This document shows positions 54,792 to 64,000 of a stretch of DNA of 64,000 bases, piece after piece. Positions within the stretch are counted from its first letter, which is position 1; each line of letters starts with the position of its first letter. The DNA comes from an uncultured Alistipes sp. (GTDB taxonomy: Bacteria; Bacteroidota; Bacteroidia; Bacteroidales; Rikenellaceae): the NCBI GenBank assembly GCA_910577475.1, contig CAJTLJ010000008.1, forward strand, positions 1 through 64,000, given 5' to 3'. The notes beneath the pieces are model-generated. The model did not search any database and had not been told where the DNA came from. It saw only the letters and a list, made by a program, of their open reading frames with translations. A program made the translations under genes and the position numbers.

Positions 54792-55961
54792 TCACTCGTC
54801 GTAGAGCAGGTAGGGGCGGCGGCGCTCGCGGAACCGCGCCGCATCGTCGCGCCAGCGAGCCTCGATCTCCTCTGCAGAGGCCCCTTCAAGAATCATGCAC
54901 CGCACGTATCCGACCCCGATCAGCTTCTCGAACATCGGCGTGAAGAAGGCTTCGCCCCGGTCCATCTCCCGGAAAGCCTCCACGAGCCACCTCAACGAAA
55001 GGCCGCGCGGCGCCGTACCCGCCCCGCGCAGGTCAAGCCCGCCGCACAGCTCCCCCTCCAGCAGGGGCGACCGGGCTCCGGCCGTCGCACGGGGCGTGAA
55101 GCGGTGATCGTAACCGGGCCGGTTCAGCAGATCGGGATGGCCGAAGCACTCGAAGGGGCGGTCCGTACCGCGGCCGACGCTCAGCACCGTCCCCTCGAAG
55201 AGGCAGAGCGAGGGATAAAGCTCGACCGAGCGGTCGGTCGGCAGGTTGGGCGACGGCGGAACCGGAAGCCGGTACGGAGTCGCATGCGTATAGTTCCGGC
55301 AGGGCACCACCGTCAGCCGGCAGGGTTTCGCCCACCCTTCGCCGACCGACATGCGGGCGATCTCGCCCATCGTCAGGCCGTGCAGCACGGGAATCGGCAG
55401 TGCCCCGACCCCCGACTTGTATTTCAGATCCAGCAGCGGACCGTCCACCTCGTCCCCGTGCGGATTGGGCCGGTCGAGCACCACGACCGTACGATCGAAA
55501 TCGGCGCAGGCATCCATCATCCGCAGCATGGATATATAATAGGTGTAGAAACGCACCCCCACATCCTGCATGTCGACCACCAGCACGTCGAACGAACGCA
55601 TCGCCTCATCCGACGGGCGCAGCGTCCGCCCGTCGTAGAGCGAACGGATCGGAATCCCGGTCCGCTCGTCGGTCGAACTGCGGACCCGCTCGCCCGCATC
55701 GGCCGTACCGCGGAATCCGTGCTCGGGCGAGAAGATCCCCGTGACCCGGAAACCCCGGCCGTACAACCGGTCCACCAGATGCTCTCCGTCCACCACGGGC
55801 GTATGGTTAGCCAGCAGGGCGACCCGACGCCCCTCCAGCAGCGGATAGTAGGCGGCCGTATCGGCTGCCCCCACCCGAATCTCCGCCGACTCAGGCCGCT
55901 GTCCCCGGCAGTCCGTCACCGCCGTCAGAAAACTCAATACGAAAAAAATCAGTCGTCCCAT
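54792..55961 (-). CDS. namZ: Exo-beta-N-acetylmuramidase NamZ-like (DUF1343)
   Basis: A 389-residue secreted DUF1343 protein. Characterised NamZ releases terminal MurNAc from peptidoglycan fragments. RRVALLANHTPVV, GIFSPEHGFRGTADAGERV, LVVDMQDVGVRFYTYYISM and VVLDRPNPHGDEVDGPLLD are the family blocks. The start at 55961 gives a signal peptide (MGRLIFFVLSFLTAVTDC). An in-frame extension upstream crosses the promoter. The -7 box is only 4 nt upstream of this ATG, so the transcript may be leaderless. Confidence 0.88.
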   Translation of the reverse strand: MGRLIFFVLSFLTAVTDCRGQRPESAEIRVGAADTAAYYPLLEGRRVALLANHTPVVDGEHLVDRLYGRGFRVTGIFSPEHGFRGTADAGERVRSSTDERTGIPIRSLYDGRTLRPSDEAMRSFDVLVVDMQDVGVRFYTYYISMLRMMDACADFDRTVVVLDRPNPHGDEVDGPLLDLKYKSGVGALPIPVLHGLTMGEIARMSVGEGWAKPCRLTVVPCRNYTHATPYRLPVPPSPNLPTDRSVELYPSLCLFEGTVLSVGRGTDRPFECFGHPDLLNRPGYDHRFTPRATAGARSPLLEGELCGGLDLRGAGTAPRGLSLRWLVEAFREMDRGEAFFTPMFEKLIGVGYVRCMILEGASAEEIEARWRDDAARFRERRRPYLLYDE

Positions 55962-55965
55962 AAGG

Positions 55966-55973
55966 CAAATATA
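55966..55973 (-). promoter_or_regulatory. Promoter -7 box of namZ, nearly leaderless
   Basis: The minus strand reads TATATTTG followed by C, then CTT and the ATG at 55961. A start at or beside the ATG is implied. No -33 box is clear. Confidence 0.5.
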
Positions 55974-56038
55974 TGTAAAATCCGTGCATTCCCGAAAGAA
56001 TGCACGCTCCACTCCCTATAATGCGGATTTAAGTCACG

Positions 56039-57151
<1,113 letters not shown>

Positions 57152-57173
57152 AGATTCCAGCGAATTGCGCGTC

Positions 57174-58652
57174 CTACTCCAGTTCCCAGTCGTATCCGTC
57201 CTTGCGGTCCTTGACACGAATGCCGATGGCCGTCAGTTCGTCGCGGATGCGATCCGACGTGGCCCAGTCGCGGTCGGCCTTCGCCTTCATGCGCTGGTCG
57301 AGCAGCAGATTGACCAGCGGGGTCACCAGATCCCGGCCGCCCTGCGCTCCGGCCGCCTTCTCGTCCTTGAGCCCCAGCACGTCGAAGACGTAACGGTGCA
57401 CCGTAGCCCGCAGGCGCTCCAGATCGTCGGCCGCGAGGGTCTGCTGCCCGTCGGCCAGCTGGTTGATGATGCGCACCCAGTCGAAGAGGGCGGAGATCAC
57501 CATCGGCGAGTTCAGGTCGTCGGCCATAGCGGCGGCGCAGCGACGCTCCAGCTCCGCGGGATCGACCGTCGAGGCGGCCGCGGATCCGATCTTCGCCAGC
57601 GTCTCGACCCCCTTCATCAGACGGTCGAGCCCCTTTTCGGCGGCCTGCAGCGCCTCGTTCGAGAAGTCGAGCGTCGAGCGGTAGTGGGCCTGCAGCACGA
57701 AGAAACGGATCGTCATGGGCGAGTAGGCCTGCGCCAACAGCTTGTGCGAACCAGTGAAGAGCTCCTCCAGGGTGATGAAGTTGCCCAGCGACTTGCCCAT
57801 CTTCTGGCCGTTGATCGTAATCATGTTGTTGTGCACCCAGTACTTGGCCGAGTCGTGGCCCAGCGCGGCGGTCGACTGCGCGATCTCGCACTCATGGTGG
57901 GGGAACATCAGGTCCATGCCGCCGCCATGGATGTCGAAGCGCTCGCCCAGATACTTGGTGCTCATGGCCGAGCACTCCATGTGCCAGCCGGGGAATCCGT
58001 CGCTCCAGGGCGAGGGCCAGCGCATGATATGCTCGGGCGACGCCTTCTTCCAGAGGGCGAAGTCGAACGAGCGGCGCTTGTCGCTCTGGCCGTCCAGCTC
58101 GCGGGTATTGGTGAGGATGTCGTCCAGGTTGCGGCCCGAAAGACGTCCGTAGTCGTGTTTGCGGTTATAGGCCTCGACGTCGAAATAGATCGAGCCGTTC
58201 GATTCGTAGGCGAAGCCGGCATCGAGAATCCGTTTCACGAACTCGATCTGCTCGATGATATGGCCCGAGGCGTGGGGCTCGATCGAGGGGGAGAGGACGT
58301 TGAGCTCATCCATCGCCCGGTGATAGCGCTCCGTGTAGTAGTGGGCCACCTCCATCGGCTCCAGCTGCTCCAGCCGCGCCTTCTTGGCGATCTTGTCCTC
58401 GCCCTGATCGGCATCGTGCTCCAGATGACCCACGTCGGTGATGTTGCGCACGTAGCGCACCTTGTAGCCCAGCGAACGCAGATAGCGGAACAGCAGGTCG
58501 AAGGTCACGGCCGGGCGGGCGTGTCCCAGGTGGGGGTCGCCGTAGACCGTGGGTCCGCAGACATACATGCCGACCCGGCCGGGGGTCAGGGGTTCGAACT
58601 CCTCCTTGCGGCGGGTGAGCGTATTGTAAAGGGATATTTTCGTCGTCTCCAT
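57174..58652 (-). CDS. cysS: Cysteine--tRNA ligase
   Basis: A 492-residue class I synthetase. It starts [19 protein letters not shown]. Zinc ligands begin at [19 protein letters not shown], which includes the HIGH motif. Further zinc residues are in WHMECSAM and [11 protein letters not shown], and the KMSKS-type motif is [10 protein letters not shown]. Length is normal. The start at 58652 is the family start; the in-frame run upstream overlaps the M64 gene and is not coding. Confidence 0.96.
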   Translation of the reverse strand: METTKISLYNTLTRRKEEFEPLTPGRVGMYVCGPTVYGDPHLGHARPAVTFDLLFRYLRSLGYKVRYVRNITDVGHLEHDADQGEDKIAKKARLEQLEPMEVAHYYTERYHRAMDELNVLSPSIEPHASGHIIEQIEFVKRILDAGFAYESNGSIYFDVEAYNRKHDYGRLSGRNLDDILTNTRELDGQSDKRRSFDFALWKKASPEHIMRWPSPWSDGFPGWHMECSAMSTKYLGERFDIHGGGMDLMFPHHECEIAQSTAALGHDSAKYWVHNNMITINGQKMGKSLGNFITLEELFTGSHKLLAQAYSPMTIRFFVLQAHYRSTLDFSNEALQAAEKGLDRLMKGVETLAKIGSAAASTVDPAELERRCAAAMADDLNSPMVISALFDWVRIINQLADGQQTLAADDLERLRATVHRYVFDVLGLKDEKAAGAQGGRDLVTPLVNLLLDQRMKAKADRDWATSDRIRDELTAIGIRVKDRKDGYDWELE

Positions 58653-58696
58653 AATGGCTGTAATTTTCGGCAAAATTAACAAAAGATTCTCAAAAA

Positions 58697-59914
58697 TCAA
58701 AGCAGCGGCCGGGAGCGGTCGATCCACTGCGGAGCGGGCAGCGGGAGCCGGTCGGACGGCTGCGGACGGAGCACCCGCGTAGCGGCCCGGCGGCGGTTCG
58801 GAGCGTCGAAAGCCGCGAAAGTCTCGTAGTCGAACACCCACCCCTCGCCATAGGCGAGCTTGTGGATGCGGCGGTAGATCGCCTCGCGGCTGACGGGGTT
58901 GAACCCGCCCGCGTCGTATTGCCGCATCAGGCTCCGATGCGAGGAGCGCCACACCCCGTAGGGATAACCGTCGCCCCCTTCGTAGTAGCCCAGGTCGGAC
59001 TCCGCGTAGCGCGGATCGTCCAGATAGCGCGACCAGGCGCACTGCGTCCGGTCGCCCCGGTAATCGACGTTGCGACTGTAACCGTATTGCTGACGCCTGA
59101 TCTGCGTCGTGCGCCTGTCATCGGGGATCGCCGTCGTATATCCGGGCTCGATATACTCGTCCGCCAGTTTGGCGAACCCGTGCCCCGCCGCTTCGTGGAT
59201 TACCACGTAAATCCAATCCTCCACGTCGGCATAGGCACAGTATGCGATGGAGAATCCGCGGCCGTAGTCCCCTTCGAGCGGCGACGACGCGTCGGACAAC
59301 GCCTTGGGCCCCCACATGTGGCAGGTACCCGCCCAGCGGACTTGGTTGACGATCACCACGACCAGCAGCTCATCCAGCCGGCCGGTGCTGTTGCGCAGCG
59401 AGGGCACCCGCCGGGCATAGTCGAGCACGACGCCCACATTTCCCCGGATGTCCCTCCCCTCGCCGAACGACACCCCGAGCGCCGTACTGTGCCTCTCCGA
59501 CACCGCCTCGTGCCGCGACACGGCCTTTACGGCGAAGACGTTGAACAGGTGACGGAATGACCGGTAGGGCTCCTCGGAGAAGAAGGCGTCCGCCGCCTGC
59601 CGCATCTTTTGCATGTAGACCCCGTTCGCCACCAGGCGGTCGCTGAAGGCGTCGCCCATCAGCACGATATCGATGCCGCGCCCCTCGGTCGCCCGCTGGA
59701 GAAGGACCGCCTTGCCGTCCTCCGAAAAGTCGGAGGACTCGTAATCGGGATCGAACGTCGTGTCGGGTATCGTGTCGGGATCGGGTTCGGGCTCCGGATC
59801 GGGGAATTCCACCGGCCTGACGGGAGCGGGCGCGGGAAGTTCGTCCTGCGAACAGCCCGTCGGCAGGACGAAAAGCGCAAGCGCCGCCGTCAGCGTTAAC
59901 CATGTTCTTTTCAT
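58697..59914 (-). CDS. M64 (IgA peptidase family) metallopeptidase, lipoprotein
   Basis: A 405-residue lipoprotein. The signal [21 protein letters not shown] gives Cys21, followed by a Pro/Glu/Asp-rich linker (residues 26-60). The zinc motif HEAAGH (240-244) with the third ligand region LADEY (251-254) is the M64 signature, the family of Clostridium ramosum IgA proteinase. Host IgA cleavage is only a possibility: most Bacteroidales members are uncharacterised. It lies 44 nt upstream of cysS. No clear promoter box is seen in the 171-nt divergent gap. Confidence 0.85.
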   Translation of the reverse strand: MKRTWLTLTAALALFVLPTGCSQDELPAPAPVRPVEFPDPEPEPDPDTIPDTTFDPDYESSDFSEDGKAVLLQRATEGRGIDIVLMGDAFSDRLVANGVYMQKMRQAADAFFSEEPYRSFRHLFNVFAVKAVSRHEAVSERHSTALGVSFGEGRDIRGNVGVVLDYARRVPSLRNSTGRLDELLVVVIVNQVRWAGTCHMWGPKALSDASSPLEGDYGRGFSIAYCAYADVEDWIYVVIHEAAGHGFAKLADEYIEPGYTTAIPDDRRTTQIRRQQYGYSRNVDYRGDRTQCAWSRYLDDPRYAESDLGYYEGGDGYPYGVWRSSHRSLMRQYDAGGFNPVSREAIYRRIHKLAYGEGWVFDYETFAAFDAPNRRRAATRVLRPQPSDRLPLPAPQWIDRSRPLL

Positions 59915-60046
59915 AAGGCATTAGATTTGAGCGGTCAATATACGTTTTTCCGGACAAAAATCCAAAGATCGGCGCAGAAAAGGAGCGCTTTTCGCCAAAA
60001 ACGGCTCTCTTTCCGAAATAGGCGTTGCCGTTTGTCGTTATTTTGT

Positions 60047-60054
60047 TACTTTTG
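60047..60054 (+). promoter_or_regulatory. Promoter -7 box of the DUF2723 gene
   Basis: TACTTTTG followed by C matches TAnnTTTG, 31 nt before the ATG at 60086. GTTG 19 nt upstream (60024-60027) is a weak -33 candidate. It supports the 60086 start over the earlier in-frame 59927. Confidence 0.6.
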
Positions 60055-60085
60055 CAGGTCAATCGGAAACAAACGAAACGCAAAT

Positions 60086-63000
60086 ATGGATTTCAAGAAA
60101 TGGAACAACCGGGTCGGTTGGGCGGTGTTCGCCCTCTCGGCCGCAGTCTATCTGGCGACGATGGAGCCCTCGTCGAGTCTCTGGGACTGCTCCGAATTCA
60201 TCGCCACCTCCTACAAGCTGGAGGTGGGACACCCGCCCGGGGCGCCGCTCTTCATGCTGCTCTCGCGCCTGGCTACCATCCTGGCCCCCTCGACCCACTA
60301 CGTGCCCCATGCGGTCAACGCCCTGAACTGTCTGGCCTCGGCCTTCTGCATCCTGTTCCTCTTCTGGACGATCACCCACATGGGCCGCCGGCTCTACACC
60401 CGCGGCGAGCGCCAGCTCACCGTACCCGAGACATGGGCCGTGCTGGGTGCCGGCATCGTAGGGGCGCTGGCCTACACCTTCACTGACACCTTCTGGTTCT
60501 CGGCTGTCGAAGGCGAGGTCTACGCCCAGTCGTCGATGTTCACCGCTCTGGTCGTATGGCTCATGCTGAAGTGGGAGGAGCAGGCCGACGAACCCCACTC
60601 CCTGCGCTGGATCGTGCTGATCGCCTATCTGATGGGGCTGTCGATCGGCATCCATATCCTCAACCTGCTTACCATCCCGGCCCTGGTGTTCATCTACTAC
60701 TTCCGCCGCACGAAGCGGATCACCTGGCGGGGCATCTTCTACGCCTCGCTCGCATCGGGAGCCATCCTGCTCTTCATCAACGGATTCATCATCCCCTACA
60801 CGGTCTACTTCGGCGCGATGGTCGACCTTTTCTTCGTCAACGTGCTGGGGCTGCCCGTCAACCTGGGCATGGTGCTCTTCTGCCTGGCTCTGTTCGGGGC
60901 GCTGGGCTGGAGCGTGTGGTACACCCACCGGCGCGGACTGGCGACCGCCAACATCCTGCTGCTCTGCACGACGCTGATTCTGGTCGGCTACTCCTCCTAC
61001 GCATCGGTGACTATCCGGGCCGCCGCGAACCCGCCCATGAACAGCAACAACCCGAGCAATCCGCACGCCCTGCTGAGCCTGCTCAACCGCGACCAGTACG
61101 GCCAGCGTCCGCTGCTCTACGGCGCCTATTACTCGGCACCCGCCACCGACTACAACACCAAGACGGTCTACTATCTGGACGAGGACGGCAAGTACAAGCC
61201 GGCCGAGGTCATCACCTCGACGCTCCACGACCCGCAGTTCATGCACCTCTTCCCCCGCATGTGGGACAGCCGCTATTCGGACCGCGACTACAAGCCCTGG
61301 GCGGCCTACCGCGTCAAGGAGCAGCCGGTACGCAACGAGCAGGGCGAGGTCGAGCGCGACGCGCAGGGACGCCCCCGCTACGAGACCGTGCTCGACTACG
61401 GCCGCACGGTGCGCTACAACGACGGCGAGCAGAACCGCAGCGTCACCGAGCCCACGTTCCTGGAGAACCTGAACTTTTTCCTCAACTACCAGCTCAACTA
61501 CATGTACTGGCGCTACTTCCTGTGGAATTTCGTAGGCCGCCAGAGCGACATACAGGCCCTGCACGAGACCATTCTCGACGGTAACTGGCGCTCGGGATTC
61601 GACAAGCTCGACGCCCTCTACATCGGCCCGCAGAGCGAGGAGGTGCTGCCCCGCGAGATCGCCGAAAACCGGGGCCGGAACGCCTACTACTTCCTCCCCT
61701 TCCTGCTGGGGCTGATCGGCCTGATCTATCAGCTGAACCGCGACCAGCGCAACTTCGCCGTCACGATGTGGCTCTTCGTCATGATGGGCATCGCGCTGGT
61801 GGTCTATTTCAACACCTCGCCCAACGAACCCCGCGAGCGCGACTACGTATACGCCGGATCGTTCTACGCCTTCTCGATCTGGATCGGTCTGGGCACGATG
61901 GCCCTGCGCGACGCACTGGCCCGGCTCGCCCGCCGCGACAACCGCACCGTGGCGCTGGCCGCCACCCTCGTCTCCCTCAGCGTTCCGGCCATTCTCTGCG
62001 CCGAGAACTGGGACGACCACGACCGCTCGGGCCGCACGATGGCCCGCGATATCGGCTGGAACTACCTCCAGTCCACGCTGCCGAACTCCATCATCCTGAA
62101 CTACGGCGACAACGACACCTTCCCTCTCTGGTTCAATCAGGAGGTGGACGGCGTACGTCCCGACGTGCGGATCATGAACACCAGCTATCTGGGCGGCGAG
62201 TGGTACATCGACGAGATGAAGCTCAAGGCCAACGACGCCGACGGCGTGCCCTTCTCGCTGCCGCGCCGCAAGTACACCTATGCCAACGACATCGTGCTGG
62301 TCGACCCGCTGATCGACCGTCCGCTGGAGCTCAAGGAGGCCATGCGCTTCATCCTCAACGACGATCCCCGCACGCAGGTGCCCCTGATCGACGGCACCTC
62401 GACCGATTTCCTCCCGGCCAAGCTCTTCGCCCTGCCGGTCGACAAGGAGAACGCCCTGAAGTCGGGCATCGTGAAGCCCGAAGATGCCGACCTAATGGTC
62501 GACACGGTCTATTTCCAGATCAACAAACGGTCGATCAACAAGAGCGAGCTGATGCTGCTCGACCTGCTGGCCCACTTCGACTGGAAACGACCGATCTACT
62601 TCACCCAGCCCTACATCCTGCAGGGACTGAGCTCGAAACAGCGCGCGGCCGACGGCTCCTCGACCCCCTCGCTGATGGACTACCTCCAGTTCGACGGCTA
62701 CGGCTACCGCTTCGTGCCGATCCTGACCCCGTATGAAAGCGCATGGGAGATCGGCCGCATAGACCCCGACTACGTATATCCGCTTCTCATGGATACCTTC
62801 CGCTACGGCAATCTGTCCGACCCGAAGGTCTACGTGGACAACTTCATCCAGTACAACCTCTCCGCATCGCGCACCCGCGAAAGTTTCGCCCGCGCGGCGA
62901 AGGCGTTCCTGCTGCGCAACGACAAGGAGAAGGCGCTCGAACTGCTGGACGAGGGGTTGAAGCGTCTGCCCACCTCGAAGATCCGCTTCACGGAGGCCAA

Positions 63001-63331
63001 CACCTACCCCTTCATCGAGGCCTACTACGCCATGGGCGAAAACGAAAAGGGCGACGCCCTCACGCGCGAATACGCCCAGAACCTGATGGAGTACATCGAC
63101 TACTACCTGGGCTTCGAAGGGGTGCAGGGCAAGCTGGTCGAAAACGTGCTGATCGAGAAGCTGGAGTCGCTGGAGATGATCTACAAGCTGGTGGCCTATG
63201 CCGACCGCCGGGAGCTGGGCCGCGACCTGAACGAGTACTACCGCTCGCTGGGCTACTACGACGAGGAGCTCTACGACTTCGGCGACAAGGGCGATTCGCT
63301 CCTGCTGCCCGACACCGCTTCGGTCGAATAG
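60086..63331 (+). CDS. DUF2723 protein O-mannosyltransferase-like membrane protein
   Basis: A 1081-residue membrane protein common in Bacteroidota. The N-terminal DUF2723 region starts with PSSSLWDCSEFIATSYKLEVGHPPGAPLF, whose acidic residues recall the catalytic loop of GT-C glycosyltransferases. About 12 helices span residues 10-640. The loop with SPNEPRERDYVYAGSFYAFS follows the helix near 620. The C-terminal 400 residues are soluble, with a TPR-like end. It probably transfers a sugar to proteins or lipids in the periplasm; the acceptor is unknown. Confidence 0.85.
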   Translation: MDFKKWNNRVGWAVFALSAAVYLATMEPSSSLWDCSEFIATSYKLEVGHPPGAPLFMLLSRLATILAPSTHYVPHAVNALNCLASAFCILFLFWTITHMGRRLYTRGERQLTVPETWAVLGAGIVGALAYTFTDTFWFSAVEGEVYAQSSMFTALVVWLMLKWEEQADEPHSLRWIVLIAYLMGLSIGIHILNLLTIPALVFIYYFRRTKRITWRGIFYASLASGAILLFINGFIIPYTVYFGAMVDLFFVNVLGLPVNLGMVLFCLALFGALGWSVWYTHRRGLATANILLLCTTLILVGYSSYASVTIRAAANPPMNSNNPSNPHALLSLLNRDQYGQRPLLYGAYYSAPATDYNTKTVYYLDEDGKYKPAEVITSTLHDPQFMHLFPRMWDSRYSDRDYKPWAAYRVKEQPVRNEQGEVERDAQGRPRYETVLDYGRTVRYNDGEQNRSVTEPTFLENLNFFLNYQLNYMYWRYFLWNFVGRQSDIQALHETILDGNWRSGFDKLDALYIGPQSEEVLPREIAENRGRNAYYFLPFLLGLIGLIYQLNRDQRNFAVTMWLFVMMGIALVVYFNTSPNEPRERDYVYAGSFYAFSIWIGLGTMALRDALARLARRDNRTVALAATLVSLSVPAILCAENWDDHDRSGRTMARDIGWNYLQSTLPNSIILNYGDNDTFPLWFNQEVDGVRPDVRIMNTSYLGGEWYIDEMKLKANDADGVPFSLPRRKYTYANDIVLVDPLIDRPLELKEAMRFILNDDPRTQVPLIDGTSTDFLPAKLFALPVDKENALKSGIVKPEDADLMVDTVYFQINKRSINKSELMLLDLLAHFDWKRPIYFTQPYILQGLSSKQRAADGSSTPSLMDYLQFDGYGYRFVPILTPYESAWEIGRIDPDYVYPLLMDTFRYGNLSDPKVYVDNFIQYNLSASRTRESFARAAKAFLLRNDKEKALELLDEGLKRLPTSKIRFTEANTYPFIEAYYAMGENEKGDALTREYAQNLMEYIDYYLGFEGVQGKLVENVLIEKLESLEMIYKLVAYADRRELGRDLNEYYRSLGYYDEELYDFGDKGDSLLLPDTASVE

Positions 63332-63348
63332 CCTTTCTCCCCGATACC

Positions 63349-63383
63349 GAAGCCCCGGAATGTATGAAACATTCCGGGGCTTC
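63349..63383 (+). terminator. Terminator after the DUF2723 gene
   Basis: A perfect 15-bp stem (63349-63363 against 63369-63383) with a 5-nt loop lies 18 nt after the stop. No long T-run follows. Confidence 0.75.
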
Positions 63384-63390
63384 GATCTAT

Positions 63391-63529
63391 TCGTCACCTT
63401 GAGCGGAGGGGTTTTGCCACGAAGTCGAAAGGTCTCTACTTACCGGGGCATTCACCCTTGCTGGTCGTACGGGTTCATGCTGATACGACCGTCGAGATTC
63501 TTCGATTTCGGCTCAGCTCGGAATGACAA
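63391..63529. repeat. Dispersed imperfect palindrome, copy C
   Basis: It starts TCGTCACCTTGAGCGGAGG and ends CTCAGCTCGGAATGACAAG. Internal landmarks are GAAGTCGAAAGGTCTCTACTT, GGGGCATTCACCCTTG, GGTCGTACGGGTTCATGC and ATACGACCGTCGAGA, in the same order as copy B. It lies between the convergent DUF2723 and S37 peptidase genes. Confidence 0.75.
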
Positions 63530-63550
63530 GATGAATAGGGAAGGAGATTG

Positions 63551-64000
63551 TCAATCCTCCAGCCAGCGGCGCAGGGTTTCGACGGCATCGTCGCGCAGCG
63601 AGTCGGGGAGCGTGGCGATTCGGGTGCGGTGGCTGCCGCCAGGCTGCACGTAGACCTTCATGTTCTCCTTTTTCAGATCGGCCACCCACCCCGCACCGGG
63701 AGCGGTCCAGGGATCGGTGCCTCCGTAGACGAGCAGCATCTTCGGATCGTTGCGACGGAGATATTTCGTCATCTTGCGGCAGAGCGTCCTGTCGAACTTC
63801 ACCCGGCGCAACTCCTCGGGAATGAAGATGCGGCGCAGGTAGTCGCGGGTCGTCTTCAGAGTCAGCAGCCCCCGGAAAGGCTTCGGATCATAGGGATAGT
63901 AGCCGAGCTCTTTGGCCGCCTGCACGAAGAACGAGGCGTTGGCGCCCTCCTCGGCGAAGTAGTCGGGACCCGCGCAGGAGAACCAGTAGTCCATCACGTC
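63551..64000 (-). CDS. S37-type tripeptidyl aminopeptidase, C-terminal part
   Basis: A partial gene running off the right edge; 150 codons of the C-terminus are visible. MLLVYGGTDPWTAPGAGW and VQPGGSHRTRIATLP carry the Asp and His expected in an alpha/beta-hydrolase triad, and the arrangement resembles Bacteroidales S37 (PS-10) aminopeptidases. WFSCAGPDYFAEEGANASFF precedes. The Ser nucleophile and signal peptide would lie beyond 64000. Confidence 0.7.
   Translation of the reverse strand, partial: DVMDYWFSCAGPDYFAEEGANASFFVQAAKELGYYPYDPKPFRGLLTLKTTRDYLRRIFIPEELRRVKFDRTLCRKMTKYLRRNDPKMLLVYGGTDPWTAPGAGWVADLKKENMKVYVQPGGSHRTRIATLPDSLRDDAVETLRRWLED

Overview
The window reads as chromosome from a GC-rich member of the Bacteroidota, most likely Bacteroidales close to Alistipes (Rikenellaceae). 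The evidence is repeated promoters of the Bacteroidota type (TAnnTTTG at -7, sometimes TTTG about 20 nt upstream), weak Shine-Dalgarno sequences, many lipoproteins with a Cys-Ser-Ser-Asn-Asp-Glu start, large M3 and M64 peptidases, DUF1343/NamZ, DUF2723 and golvesin/XLY proteins, and a large-type IspG. Species-level assignment is inference. Most of the window is dense housekeeping sequence. Lower-GC, degraded islands lie at about 30.0-31.9 kb, 34.7-36.8 kb and 46.9-49.4 kb.

Layout. From 0 to 7.3 kb: tRNA-Phe and a seven-gene minus-strand operon (rsfS, ftsH, cdsA, psd, an AI-2E-type permease, a stand-alone riboflavin kinase, ahcY). From 7.4 to 11.4 kb: oxyR divergent from trpS and a ClC channel. 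From 11.9 to 17.6 kb: a cysteine desulfidase-family enzyme and two tandem M3 metallopeptidase lipoproteins. From 17.7 to 26.9 kb: rsmE, then a six-gene membrane complex related to group-4 hydrogenases and complex I, then a pair of half-size chromate-transporter proteins. From 27 to 30 kb: an rRNA-methyltransferase-like gene and a U32 peptidase-family gene. From 30.8 to 31.9 kb: a frameshifted mobile-element gene. From 31.9 to 34.5 kb: an MBOAT/AlgJ-like O-acetylation pair. From 34.6 to 36.8 kb: tRNA-Arg followed by an integrase relic and broken genes. From 36.9 to 46.4 kb: an aminotransferase, ispG, a sodium symporter, a split amidase/golvesin protein, YqeY and two transporters. From 46.5 to 49.4 kb: a PepSY-like protein, then remnants of an RND efflux operon and its LytS/LytTR-type regulator. 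From 49.4 to 64 kb: serS, a small ferredoxin, two surface lipoproteins (one with a frame-breaking poly-C tract), namZ, prfB, cysS, an M64 peptidase, a DUF2723 glycosyltransferase-like protein and the end of an S37 peptidase.

The most notable system is the complex at 18.5-25.8 kb. It has all six core subunits of an energy-converting hydrogenase in the order HyfB-C-E-F-G-I. The large subunit has lost the NiFe-binding cysteines and the small subunit has lost three of four proximal-cluster ligands; one ferredoxin-type cluster remains. It therefore looks like an Ehr-type (hydrogenase-related) ion-translocating complex, not a hydrogenase.

Other points of interest are a family of dispersed imperfect palindromes in all three long convergent intergenic gaps, a collapsed MFP-RND-OMF operon, a probable phase-variable or frameshifted lipoprotein, overlapping face-to-face promoters at 17.7 kb, and two genes whose promoter element almost touches the start codon.
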